DNA of 64,000 nucleotides from positions 1 to 64,000 of the forward strand of contig NZ_FLSP01000029.1 of NCBI RefSeq assembly GCF_900091315.1, written 5' to 3'. Source of the DNA: Streptomyces sp. DI166. GTDB taxonomy: Bacteria > Actinomycetota > Actinomycetes > Streptomycetales > Streptomycetaceae. Shown one piece after another: positions 16,727-24,693 of the stretch (positions are counted from its first letter, which is position 1; the number at the start of each line of letters is the position of its first letter). The notes under the pieces are model-generated. The model saw nothing but the letters and a program-made list of their open reading frames with translations. It was not told the origin of the DNA and made no database searches. Position numbers and translations under genes: made by a program.

Positions 16727-16762
16727 GGGGCCGCCGTGATCCGTACGGGTCGCGGCGGCCCC
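16727..16762. terminator. hairpin between convergent genes
   Basis: GGGGCCGCCG and CGGCGGCCCC form a perfect 10-bp stem with a 16-nt loop, 20 bp after the transporter stop and 8 bp before the convergent surface-protein gene ends. There is no T-run, as is common in Streptomyces. Confidence 0.6.
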
Positions 16763-16770
16763 GTCGCGTC

Positions 16771-18027
16771 TCAGCGGGCCCTGCGGCCCGGCAGGAACGT
16801 GAACACCGCCGCGCCCAGCAGCACCGCCGTGCCCGCGACCAGCCCCAGCGCCCTGAGCGCGCCGTCGCCCGCTGCGCCCGACTCCGCCAGGCCGCCGTCC
16901 GGCGTCGTACCGCCGCTGCCGCCGCCCGACCCGGTGGACCCGCCGCCCGACGCGCCGCCCTCCTGCTCGGTCGTGTCCAGGGTCAGCGAGACCTCCGTGC
17001 GTTCCGGTGTGCAGGTCGTCGTGGTGCCCAGGGCCTGCACGGTCAGGACGCCCGGCGCGAGGGTCGACTCACCGTCGGCCCCCGGCTTGTAGGTGCCCTT
17101 GAGGTCCGGGATCTCGATCGGGTCGCCCGCCTTGATCGGCTCGGCGTTCACAGGGCCCTCGACATGGACCGTGCCCTTGTCGGCGCCGCCGAGGACCACC
17201 TCCATCGAGGGCTTGACCGAGCCCGCGGGGATCTCGGCGGGGCTGTCCATCACCGACTTCTCGAACTGCACGGTGAGGTCGAAGCTCCCGCCGTTCTTCC
17301 GGGCGTCGATCCGCACGGGTGAGACGGCGTTCCTGTCACCGATGGGCGTCTTGCAGGCGTAGGGGACCTGGACCTCCTTGCCGGTGAAGTCGGTCTGCCC
17401 GGGGTCGTCGACGGTCTCGGAGGGGGTCGGACTCGGCTGCGACGGCGAGGGAGTGGGAGTCGGCGTGGGAGTCGGGGTGGGGGTCGGTGACGGGGACTCC
17501 CCCGCCTCGGTCACCTTGATCGTCGCCGCCGGTTCCACCGTCTCCTCCGGCGCGCACTTGGTGTCCGTCGACAGCGCGTTGATGGCGTACGCGTCCGGCG
17601 TCAGCGTCACCTCGCCGGGCGCCGTCAGCTTCAGCGTGCCCCTCATGTCGGACAGCACCATCGCGCCGCCCTTGGGAATCGGCGGGTTCTCCCGCGGCCC
17701 GCGCATGGCGAGGTCCGCGCTCTGCGCGCCGGACGCCTTGAGCGTGCCGCCGGGCTGCACCGAGTCGGCGGGCAGGTCGATCAGGTCGGGGTTCTTCGAG
17801 GCGGCCTGGACGAACTTCCAGACGACCTCGACCTCGTCGCCGACCTCGGCCGTGGCGGGCGCGGTGATCTCCACCTTCGTGGTGCCCTTGACCGGCGGCA
17901 GCCCCGAGATCGCGGGCGGGACGCACTCGGTGGCGTACGACACCTCCGCCGCGTGGGCCGGGCTCGCGGCCAGGCCCAGCAGCAGTGCGGCCGCGACGGC
18001 CGCGGCGGCTCTCCTTCGCTTGCTCAC
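16771..18027 (-). CDS. cell-surface protein with two repeat domains and LAESG-type C-terminus
   Basis: A 418-aa secreted protein. A signal peptide (KRRRAAAAVAAALLLGLAASPAHA) leads into a first Cys-containing beta domain (about 28-190), a Pro-Thr-Ser linker (PTPTPTPTPTPTPSPSQ), and a second domain (about 235-365). The second domain is clearly homologous to the protein coded at 19974-20663 (CKTPIGD, LGGAD-GT, GVLT-QALGTTTTCTP). After a Gly/Ser linker comes LAESG, a hydrophobic helix and RRAR, the layout of a sortase signal with Thr replaced by Ser. GTG at 18027 overlaps the upstream stop. It is the last gene of a four-gene operon. The ligand is unknown. Confidence 0.8.
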   Translation of the reverse strand: MSKRRRAAAAVAAALLLGLAASPAHAAEVSYATECVPPAISGLPPVKGTTKVEITAPATAEVGDEVEVVWKFVQAASKNPDLIDLPADSVQPGGTLKASGAQSADLAMRGPRENPPIPKGGAMVLSDMRGTLKLTAPGEVTLTPDAYAINALSTDTKCAPEETVEPAATIKVTEAGESPSPTPTPTPTPTPTPSPSQPSPTPSETVDDPGQTDFTGKEVQVPYACKTPIGDRNAVSPVRIDARKNGGSFDLTVQFEKSVMDSPAEIPAGSVKPSMEVVLGGADKGTVHVEGPVNAEPIKAGDPIEIPDLKGTYKPGADGESTLAPGVLTVQALGTTTTCTPERTEVSLTLDTTEQEGGASGGGSTGSGGGSGGTTPDGGLAESGAAGDGALRALGLVAGTAVLLGAAVFTFLPGRRAR

Positions 18028-19112
18028 GGGGGTCCCTTCCTGGTGGGAGTCGACGGACTCGTCGGAGCCTTCGGACTCGTCGGGCTTTCGTCGTGCGGTG
18101 CGGAGAGCCGGCCCGCCGTGCCCGGATCGGAGTCGGGGGTGAACCACGGCAGGGTCGAGGACATGGCGTGCCTGGCCTGCTCGCGGGGCCTCAACCCCGG
18201 CAGGCGCAGGGCGAGTTCGGGCAGGCGCGGCACGCCGCGGCGGACGCGCGGCCGGGGCCGTATCCGGTCCACCACCGCCATGCCGACGCGGAACACCGCG
18301 GCGGGGACGACCAGGCAGACCAGGATCCAGAACAAGGTCACGCCCCAGGGGCGGCCCACGCCCCAGGGCTGTTCGGCCATCACCTTGCCGCCGTACTTCA
18401 GCGAGACGGTGTAGTCGCCGTGGGCCCCGGCGGAGAGTTCCACGGGCAGTTCGACGCGGGCCCTGCCGCCGGGCGGGACAGTGCCGCGCCACTGGTGCTC
18501 CTGCCATTCGGGGGCGAACACCCCGTGGGAGGTGCCGACGTGGAACAGCGGGTTCTTCACGGGCGCGGTGCCGACGTTGCCGACGGTGAAGACCAGGGTG
18601 CGGACGGGCGGGGCGCCGAACCAGGTCAGCAGGCCGCTGGAACCGTCCAGGCGGGTGTCGGTGAGGACGGAGAGGCGTCCCCCGGCCGCGTCCGCGGGCA
18701 GCGGTTCCACGGCGTGCCCGGCGACCTGGAAGGCGGCGTCGGCCTCCGCCCCGGCGCCCTGCACGGTGGCCACGTGCACCACGCAGGGGCAGGGCACGGG
18801 CGGTTCGGCCACCGGCAGTTTCCGGCTGAACCGTCCCTCGGCGTCCGTCGTCACGGCCCTGCCGTCGGCGTTGGCACAGAAGTTGGTGCCGCCGGTCACA
18901 CCGGAGGAGGGCACCGACTGCCCGCAGATCAGGATCATCAGCAACGCCCGCGCCCGCCACCCCTCACCGCTGACGGTGATCGAGCCCCCCGTGCCCGCCT
19001 GCGCGGCGGACAGCTTCACGGTGGGCCGGTCGGCGGCGGACGCGACCGGTGCCACCGACAGCACCAGGAGCAGCAGGGCGAGCAGCGCCGGGATCCGCAC
19101 CTTGCCGTTCAC
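18024..19112 (-). CDS. secreted membrane-anchored protein of the surface operon
   Basis: A 362-aa protein with a signal peptide (PALLALLLLVLSVAPVASA), an Ig-like domain beginning TVKLSAAQAGTGGSITVSGEGW, and a middle domain with PVRTLVFTVGNVGTAPVKNPLFHVGTSHGVF. A single C-terminal TM follows (about 265-287, LFWILVCLVVPAAVFRVGMAVV), then a basic, Pro/Ser-rich cytoplasmic tail of about 75 residues. GTG at 19112 overlaps the upstream stop, and its own stop overlaps the next start. I recognise no named family; the context suggests a partner of the sortase-type proteins on either side. Confidence 0.72.
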   Translation of the reverse strand: MNGKVRIPALLALLLLVLSVAPVASAADRPTVKLSAAQAGTGGSITVSGEGWRARALLMILICGQSVPSSGVTGGTNFCANADGRAVTTDAEGRFSRKLPVAEPPVPCPCVVHVATVQGAGAEADAAFQVAGHAVEPLPADAAGGRLSVLTDTRLDGSSGLLTWFGAPPVRTLVFTVGNVGTAPVKNPLFHVGTSHGVFAPEWQEHQWRGTVPPGGRARVELPVELSAGAHGDYTVSLKYGGKVMAEQPWGVGRPWGVTLFWILVCLVVPAAVFRVGMAVVDRIRPRPRVRRGVPRLPELALRLPGLRPREQARHAMSSTLPWFTPDSDPGTAGRLSAPHDESPTSPKAPTSPSTPTRKGPP

Positions 19113-19921
19113 TTCGACGCTCCCGTCAACTCGGCGTCCTGATGGGGTGGTTCGGCGGTCCTGCGGGTACGGCGTCTGCGGTGCCGTACGGCGAGGAGGG
19201 CCGCGGCGGCCGTCACGCCCGCCACCGGTTCCCAGGGGACGAACCGGGCCGACGTGTGTGCCGTGTCGTGGGCTCCTCCCCCGGCGGTTGCCGTGAGGCG
19301 GATGTCGAGGGCGTTCAGGGTCGGGCGGTCGGGCCAGGGTTCGGTCAGCCTGAGGCGTTCACCCGGGGCGAGTTCGGCGGGCAGCGGGCGTGCGGGGCGG
19401 TCCAGGACCGGGCCGAAGAGACCGTCGGCGCGGATCGCCAGGCGGGGGTGGAGGGCGGTGGTGCCGCGGTTGACGACCTCGTACGTGATGCCGCCGCCGT
19501 CGACCCGTACGTGCTCGACCGTCAGTGCCGACAGTCTCGGGACCTCGGCGCGCAGGTGCAGGGCGACCGTGCGGGAGGTGCCGTCCGGGGCGCGGGCGAC
19601 GAGGCGGGCCGAGCGGTCGGTGTCCGGGACGGTCACCGTGAAGGGGATGTCGGCGCGGGTGCGGGCCGGGACGCGGACCTCGGAGCGGGCGAGGCCGATC
19701 CGGGCGCCGGTGGCGGACAGGCTGACGGTGAGCGGCGTCCCGCCCCGGTTGGTCACCGACACCGTGTCCTCCACGGCCGTCCCGGGCGCGCCCTCGGCGT
19801 AGAAGGAGGGCCGCCCGCCGCCCGCGGGCGCCACGGACCAGCCGCCGTCGGCGGCCATGGCCGGGGCGGCGCACGGCAGGAGCAGCAGGGCGGGCAGGAG
19901 GACACGGGCGGTCGGCGACAT
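19109..19921 (-). CDS. secreted DUF916-like (WxL-interacting-type) protein
   Basis: A 270-aa exported protein with a signal peptide (ARVLLPALLLLPCAAPAMA), a first beta-sandwich starting SFYAEGAPGTAVEDTVSVTNRGGTP and a second around LSALTVEHVRVDGGGITYEVVNRGTT. One C-terminal TM follows (about 230-248), then RHRRRRTRR. The order (N-terminal Pg-binding-like sandwich, second sandwich, TM, basic tail) matches DUF916 proteins that accompany WxL-type surface complexes. This is a structural inference, not a motif match. ATG at 19921 has GGAG 6 nt upstream; TTG at 19933 is an alternative. Confidence 0.62.
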   Translation of the reverse strand: MSPTARVLLPALLLLPCAAPAMAADGGWSVAPAGGGRPSFYAEGAPGTAVEDTVSVTNRGGTPLTVSLSATGARIGLARSEVRVPARTRADIPFTVTVPDTDRSARLVARAPDGTSRTVALHLRAEVPRLSALTVEHVRVDGGGITYEVVNRGTTALHPRLAIRADGLFGPVLDRPARPLPAELAPGERLRLTEPWPDRPTLNALDIRLTATAGGGAHDTAHTSARFVPWEPVAGVTAAAALLAVRHRRRRTRRTAEPPHQDAELTGASK

Positions 19922-19973
19922 GGGCGGCTCCAACGCTGGTCCGGGGTGGTCGAGAGCGCCGGGCGCGCCGCCC

Positions 19974-20663
19974 TCAGTGCCGTACGGTCCGGTTCCGCCG
20001 GGTCAGCCACAGGGTGCCCGCCGCGCCCGTGAGCAGGACGGTGCCGCCGAGGGTGGCCAGGGCGATCGCCGAGTCCTCGGGGCCGGTCTGCGGGAGTTCG
20101 CCGCCGGAGTCTGAGCCGGTGCCGGACTGGGGGGTGCCGCCGCCCGAGCCGGCCGCGGCCTTCACATCGAGGGTGAGGGCGGGGCCGGGGCTGTTGGAGG
20201 GGGTGCAGGTGGTCGTCGTCCCGAGCGCCTTGATGGTGAGCACACCGGGCGTGAAGGTGACCTTGCCGGACTTCTTCGGGGTGTAGGTGCCCGTCAGGTC
20301 GTTGATTTTGATGGGGGTGTTGGCCGGGACGGCCTCCTGGTTGGCCGGGCCCGACACCTGCAGCGTGCCGCTGTCCGCGCCGCCGAGTTCGATGGTGGCG
20401 CTCGGGTTCATCGCGCCCTTGCCGAGCTCCACCGGGCTGGAGGAGACGCCCTTCTGCCAGGACATGGTGACCTTGTAGCCGTCGCCGCTCGGCACCCCCT
20501 TGATGTCGATGGGCGAGACGGCGCTCTTGTCGCCGATCGGGGTCTTGCACTGGTAGTTGACGTCCACGACCTCGGCGCGGGCGGCGGGGGCGGCCATCAG
20601 CACCGCCGACCCGGCCAGGGCCGCGACGGACGCGAGCGCGGCGGTTCGTTTCCGGTACGACAC
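19974..20663 (-). CDS. LPXTG-anchored surface protein
   Basis: A 229-aa secreted protein. It has a signal peptide (SYRKRTAALASVAALAGSAVLMAAPAARA), one domain with two conserved cysteines (VNYQCKTPIGD, TTTTCTP), and a Ser/Gly linker. The cell-wall sorting signal LPQTG (about residue 190) is followed by a hydrophobic helix and RRNRTVRH. The domain is homologous to the second domain of the protein coded at 16771-18027. GTG at 20663 follows GAGGGAG. It is first in the operon, 52 bp before the next gene. A sortase should anchor it to peptidoglycan, but no sortase gene is in the window. Confidence 0.85.
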   Translation of the reverse strand: MSYRKRTAALASVAALAGSAVLMAAPAARAEVVDVNYQCKTPIGDKSAVSPIDIKGVPSGDGYKVTMSWQKGVSSSPVELGKGAMNPSATIELGGADSGTLQVSGPANQEAVPANTPIKINDLTGTYTPKKSGKVTFTPGVLTIKALGTTTTCTPSNSPGPALTLDVKAAAGSGGGTPQSGTGSDSGGELPQTGPEDSAIALATLGGTVLLTGAAGTLWLTRRNRTVRH

Positions 20664-20785
20664 GGTTCCGCTCCCTCTCGTTCCTGACGGCACATCAGAT
20701 CGGCCGTCAAGGTACGCCCGGGGCCCGGAGGAAGGAAGACACAGTGCGTGTCGGAACTGTGGGGATGCGCGAGGCCGGGGACGGC

Positions 20786-21319
20786 TCAGGCCGGAGCGCC
20801 CAGCTCCGCCCAGACCGTCTTGCCCGCGACACCCGGGGCCCGTACGACACCCCAGTCCAGGCAGAGCCGCTGCACGATGAACATGCCGTGCCCGCCGGGG
20901 CGGCCCGCGCGGTGCGGGGTGCGGGGCGCGGGCTGGCCGGTGCCGCGGTCGGAGACCTCCAGCCGGATCACCTTGTTGTCGCAGGTGATCCGGAGCCGGT
21001 CGGGGCCCTCGGCGTGCAGACAGGCGTTGGTGACCAGCTCGGAGACGACGAGCAGGACGTCCTCGGCCGCCGCGCGCTGGTCGGCGGTGGCGGCGGGCAG
21101 CCAGCCCCAGGCGTACAGGGCCTGCCGGGTGAAGTCGCGGGCGAGCGGCACGACACCGCTCTGCCCGTCCAGGCTCAGGGTGCGGACCTGCGGTCCGGTC
21201 ACCGGCCGGTCCACCGGTTCCGCGGGCGGGACGGCGGCCGGGTCCGCTTCGGGCGTCCCGGAAGCGCCGCTGGGCTCGGGGCCGCGGTCGCCCGGCGAGC
21301 AGGGCCGGGTGGTGCTCAT
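20786..21319 (-). CDS. RsbW-like anti-sigma factor (HATPase)
   Basis: A 177-aa GHKL-ATPase serine kinase/anti-sigma factor. The first 45 residues are Pro/Gly-rich and probably disordered. The ATPase domain has the N-box VVSELVTNACLHA (about 95-107), the G1 box LEVSDRGTGQP and the G2 region PGGHGMFIVQRLC. It should bind and inhibit the divergent sigma factor, and be released when the STAS protein captures it. ATG at 21319 has GAGGTGAAG. I recall this as the ArsI position next to SigI in S. coelicolor. Confidence 0.88.
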   Translation of the reverse strand: MSTTRPCSPGDRGPEPSGASGTPEADPAAVPPAEPVDRPVTGPQVRTLSLDGQSGVVPLARDFTRQALYAWGWLPAATADQRAAAEDVLLVVSELVTNACLHAEGPDRLRITCDNKVIRLEVSDRGTGQPAPRTPHRAGRPGGHGMFIVQRLCLDWGVVRAPGVAGKTVWAELGAPA

Positions 21320-21388
21320 CAGCGCTTCACCTCACCGATTCACCAGTTCACGATGGAAGAGGTCCGTACAGGTCCGGTCACGGTTCTC

Positions 21389-21405
21389 GTCGCTGTGACA
21401 GCGAC
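21389..21405. promoter_or_regulatory. dyad upstream of the anti-sigma gene
   Basis: GTCGCTG-TGA-CAGCGAC, a 7-bp perfect dyad, lies 70 bp before the anti-sigma start in the 216-bp gap to the STAS gene. It may be an operator or a leader hairpin; nothing else coding is seen in this gap. Confidence 0.3.
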
Positions 21406-21535
21406 ATGTCCAGGATGACTCCTGCCCGGGCCGTCCGGTGGAACACCCCCGTATTCGGCACGAATCCCGTGCGTACGGGGAGCGGTGTTCCGGATGTGGC
21501 GGCACGGGCCGGTGCCCGGACCGCCGTCGGCCGGG

Positions 21536-21913
21536 TCAGCCGTCCTCGTCGGGGAGGGCGGACGCGAGGCTGTCATGGACGGTGAAGACCGCATCGGCCC
21601 CGGTGATCTCGAAGACCCGCGCCACCACGGGCTGCATCGCGACGAGGTGCACGCCGCCTCCGGCGGCCTCCGCCTTCAGACGCGCGCCGAGCAGCACGTT
21701 GAGTCCGGTGGAGTCGCAGAAGTCCAGACGCCCGCAGTCGACGACCAGTCTGCTGAAGCCCTTGGCGAGGCTCTCGTCGAGTGGCTCACGCAACAGATCG
21801 GCGGTGTGGTGATCCAACTCACCCACCACGGTCACCACGGCGCTTGAGCCCTCTTCCCGCACCTCCACCAGAAGCCGGCCGGACTGTGCATTGCCGACTG
21901 TCCCGCGGTCCAT
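21536..21913 (-). CDS. STAS-domain anti-anti-sigma factor
   Basis: A 125-aa single STAS domain (about 14-118), the RsbV/SpoIIAA type, with the phosphorylatable Ser in DFCDSTGLNVLLGARLKAEA (about residue 70). When unphosphorylated it should sequester the anti-sigma factor coded next on the same strand. ATG at 21913 has GAGAG about 5 nt upstream; an in-frame GTG lies 12 nt further out. It diverges from the sigma gene with a 248-bp shared control region. Confidence 0.9.
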   Translation of the reverse strand: MDRGTVGNAQSGRLLVEVREEGSSAVVTVVGELDHHTADLLREPLDESLAKGFSRLVVDCGRLDFCDSTGLNVLLGARLKAEAAGGGVHLVAMQPVVARVFEITGADAVFTVHDSLASALPDEDG

Positions 21914-22161
21914 GCCGTCTCTCACTCCCGAGGTCGTGGCTGACTGACGCCCTCGCACATTACGCCCTCCACCCGCCCTTCGACACCCGAACATCCACAC
22001 ACAAACGGACATTTCACCACAGAACACACTTGCGGTGATCTCGGGAAAGCGGGTAGGGCTAGTAGGGACACACAACCGACACGGCCGGCTTTGGAGGCGC
22101 CGCACACCGCAGTGCACCTGATGGCTTCGGCAGCCATATGCCGAGAACGATGGAGGACATC

Positions 22162-23055
22162 ATGTCACCCCGGCTCGACGCCCCGCATACCGAACAGGCG
22201 ACGTCGACAACCCCCCCGGAACATCTGGCTCCCATCGAGCAGGACGACGTCCTCGCCGGACTCCCGGAGATACCGCCCTTCGACGAGGTCGGCCCGGTGG
22301 ACGCACGGGCCCTGTCCAAGACCCTCTTCGAGCGGCTGGAGTCGCTGGAGGAAGGGACCCACGAATACTCCTACGTCCGCAACACGCTCGTAGAACTCAA
22401 CCTCGCGCTGGTCAAGTTCGCCGCCTCCCGGTTCCGCTCGCGCAGCGAGCCCATGGAGGACATCATCCAGGTCGGGACCATCGGCCTGATCAAGGCGATC
22501 GACCGGTTCGAGCTCAGCCGCGGAGTGGAGTTCCCCACCTTCGCGATGCCCACCATCGTGGGCGAGATCAAGCGTTTCTTCCGGGACACCTCCTGGTCCG
22601 TGCGCGTCCCGCGCCGCCTCCAGGAACTCCGGCTCGACCTCGCCAAGGCAGGCGACGAACTGGCCCAGAAGCTCGACCGCGCCCCGACGGTGGCCGAGCT
22701 CGCCGAACGCCTCGGACTGACCAACGACGAGGTCGTCGAGGGCATGGCCGCCTCCAACGCCTACACCGCCTCCTCGCTGGACGCCCAGCCGGAGGAGGAC
22801 GACGCCGAAGGCGCGCTCGCCGACCGGATCGGCTACGAGGACCACGGGCTCGAAGGCATCGAGTACGTCGAGTCGTTGAAGCCCCTGATCGCCGGGCTCC
22901 CGCCCCGGGACCGCAAGATCCTCTCCCTGCGGTTCGTCGCGGGCATGACCCAGTCGGAGATCGGCGAGGAACTGGGCATCTCGCAGATGCATGTCTCACG
23001 GCTGCTGTCACGGACACTGGTGCGTCTGCGCAAGGGACTGACCCTGGAGGAGTAG
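22162..23055 (+). CDS. sigI: SigB-type alternative sigma factor
   Basis: A 297-aa group-3 sigma factor with region 1.2-2.1 (SKTLFERLESLEEGTHEYSYVRNTLVELNLALV), region 2.2-2.4 (EDIIQVGTIGLIKAIDRFELSRGVEFPTFAMPTIVGEIKRFFRDT), region 3 (RRLQELRLDLAKAGDELAQKL) and region 4 with the HTH MTQSEIGEELGISQMHVSRLL. It directs RNA polymerase to SigB-like promoters and should be held by the adjacent anti-sigma factor. ATG at 22162 is chosen because GGAGG lies 5 nt upstream; ATGs at 22138 and 22150 lack a good site. The symbol follows the S. coelicolor locus with the same arrangement, from memory. Confidence 0.88.
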   Translation: MSPRLDAPHTEQATSTTPPEHLAPIEQDDVLAGLPEIPPFDEVGPVDARALSKTLFERLESLEEGTHEYSYVRNTLVELNLALVKFAASRFRSRSEPMEDIIQVGTIGLIKAIDRFELSRGVEFPTFAMPTIVGEIKRFFRDTSWSVRVPRRLQELRLDLAKAGDELAQKLDRAPTVAELAERLGLTNDEVVEGMAASNAYTASSLDAQPEEDDAEGALADRIGYEDHGLEGIEYVESLKPLIAGLPPRDRKILSLRFVAGMTQSEIGEELGISQMHVSRLLSRTLVRLRKGLTLEE

Positions 23056-23187
23056 GCCCCTCGGCGTCCCATGGGTTACCCACGGAAACTCTTTCCTCAC
23101 GGCCCCCCTTCCTTCACTATGAGCCGTCGTACCCGCCGGTAGCACCGGATCACCGGCGGATACGGCGGCTCATGAGGAGGCGGGTTC

Positions 23188-24681
23188 ATGATGTGGGCCG
23201 ACCACGGCGCGACCGACGCACGGCTGACCGAACTGCTGCGCGCCGACTCCGCCACCGCCTACCGCGGACTCCAGGAGCTGCGCGCCCGCCACCGGCCCGC
23301 CGTACTGGCCTACGCCCGGCTCTGCACCACCACCGACTCCGCGGCCCGGCAGCTCGCGGGCCAGGTCTTCGCCCTCGCGGCCCGGGAGACGGCCCGCGGC
23401 GTCGACCCCGGCGGGCCCTGGCGGCACCGGCTCCTGTTGCTCACCGGGCGGCTGGCCGTCTCCTGGGCGGCGGACGAGCGGGTGGCGGGGCTGGACTCCG
23501 GGCTGCTGCTGGTACTCAGCACGGCGGGCCCGGACGGGCCTGTGCCGCCCCTGCTGGGCGCCTTCCAGTCGCTGCCCGCCCGCGCGCGGGGCCTGCTCTG
23601 GTACGCCGTCGTGGAGCGCGAACCGGACGAGCGCACCGCCGCCTTCCTGGGCCTGACCGGCGCGGACGTCGCCCATGACACCGCCGCCGCGCTCCAGCAG
23701 CTGGCCCGCGCGGTGCTGCACGCCCGCCTGACGGCCTCCGCCGACCCCGACTGCCGCGACTTCCACCGGCTGATCGAGGAGTCGGTCCGCCCCGACAACC
23801 CCCGCGTCAGCGCCGATCTGCGGGCCCACATGGCCCGCTGCGCGACCTGTACGACCGCCCACGAGGAGCTCTGCGCCCTGCGCGACGACCCGCGCCGCGC
23901 CCTCGCGGAGGGCCTGCTGCCCTGGGCGGGCGCCCTGTACGTGCGGGACGAGCCCGCGCCCCGTGCACCCCGCACCCGCACTCCGGCCGCCGCCTGGTCG
24001 CCGTCCCGGCGGTCCGTGCTGGTGTCGGCGGCGCTCGGAGTGGCGCTGGTGCCGCTGCTGGTCCTGATCGTGGCGCGGTCGGGGTCCTCCGACGACGGCC
24101 AGGAACCGGTGAGTTCGATCGGCTCCGGCACCCCGGTGGACGCGCCGCCGGTGACCGTGACGGCGACGGTGTCCGCGACCCCGTCGCCCTCGTCCTCCCC
24201 CTCCCCCGGCCGCTCGCCGTCGAAATCGCCCTCCCCGACCCGGAGTTCGGCCGCCCCCTCCCCCACGCCGCCGTTCCGGCCGCCCGGCGGCTCGTACGCG
24301 CTCGTGGTGAACCACTCCAGCGGGCTGTGCCTGGACGTGCGCGACGGCGAGTTCGAGAAGGGGACCGACGTCATCACGGCGCCCTGCTCGTCCGCCCCCA
24401 CCCAGCGGTGGCGGGTGGATGCCGGACGGGGCGTGGTGCAGTCGTACGCGGACCCCGAGTTCTGCCTGGACAGCCGGGGCTCGGTGGAGCGCGGCGTCGG
24501 CATCTGGGCGTGCGACTCGGTGAACGGGGACAAGGGGCAGAACCTGCGGTTCGCGGTGGACTCCCGCGGCTTCATCCGGCCCGGTATCGCCCCCGGCCAC
24601 GCGGTGACGCCGGTCGGCAGCGGGGCACTGGCCCTGGAGGAGGAGAACGGGGACGCGGAACAGCGGTGGCGGACCGGGTGA
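23188..24681 (+). CDS. sigma-like / zinc-finger / TM / ricin-type lectin fusion protein
   Basis: A 497-aa mosaic membrane protein. Residues about 10-75 and 125-180 resemble degenerate sigma regions 2 and 4 (LQELRARHRPAVLAYARLCT; LPARARGLLWYAVVEREP). An anti-sigma-type zinc finger follows (DLRAHMARCATCTTAHEELC, about 213-232), then a TM (SVLVSAALGVALVPLLVLIVA, about 275-295) and an extracellular Ser/Pro linker of about 70 residues. A C-terminal ricin-type beta-trefoil ends the protein (LVVNHSSGLCLDVRDGE, PEFCLDSRGS, QRWR repeats). ATG at 23188 follows GAGGAGG. It is co-oriented with sigI, 132 bp downstream. It may sense carbohydrate outside the cell; this is inferred. Confidence 0.82.
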   Translation: MMWADHGATDARLTELLRADSATAYRGLQELRARHRPAVLAYARLCTTTDSAARQLAGQVFALAARETARGVDPGGPWRHRLLLLTGRLAVSWAADERVAGLDSGLLLVLSTAGPDGPVPPLLGAFQSLPARARGLLWYAVVEREPDERTAAFLGLTGADVAHDTAAALQQLARAVLHARLTASADPDCRDFHRLIEESVRPDNPRVSADLRAHMARCATCTTAHEELCALRDDPRRALAEGLLPWAGALYVRDEPAPRAPRTRTPAAAWSPSRRSVLVSAALGVALVPLLVLIVARSGSSDDGQEPVSSIGSGTPVDAPPVTVTATVSATPSPSSSPSPGRSPSKSPSPTRSSAAPSPTPPFRPPGGSYALVVNHSSGLCLDVRDGEFEKGTDVITAPCSSAPTQRWRVDAGRGVVQSYADPEFCLDSRGSVERGVGIWACDSVNGDKGQNLRFAVDSRGFIRPGIAPGHAVTPVGSGALALEEENGDAEQRWRTG

Positions 24682-24693
24682 GCAGGCCCCCGG

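Noticed and set aside
22021..22060. A SigB-type promoter (GGGTAG at 22051) before sigI
   Set aside because: A -10-like box is visible but no matching -35 at 14-16 bp; too weak to annotate.
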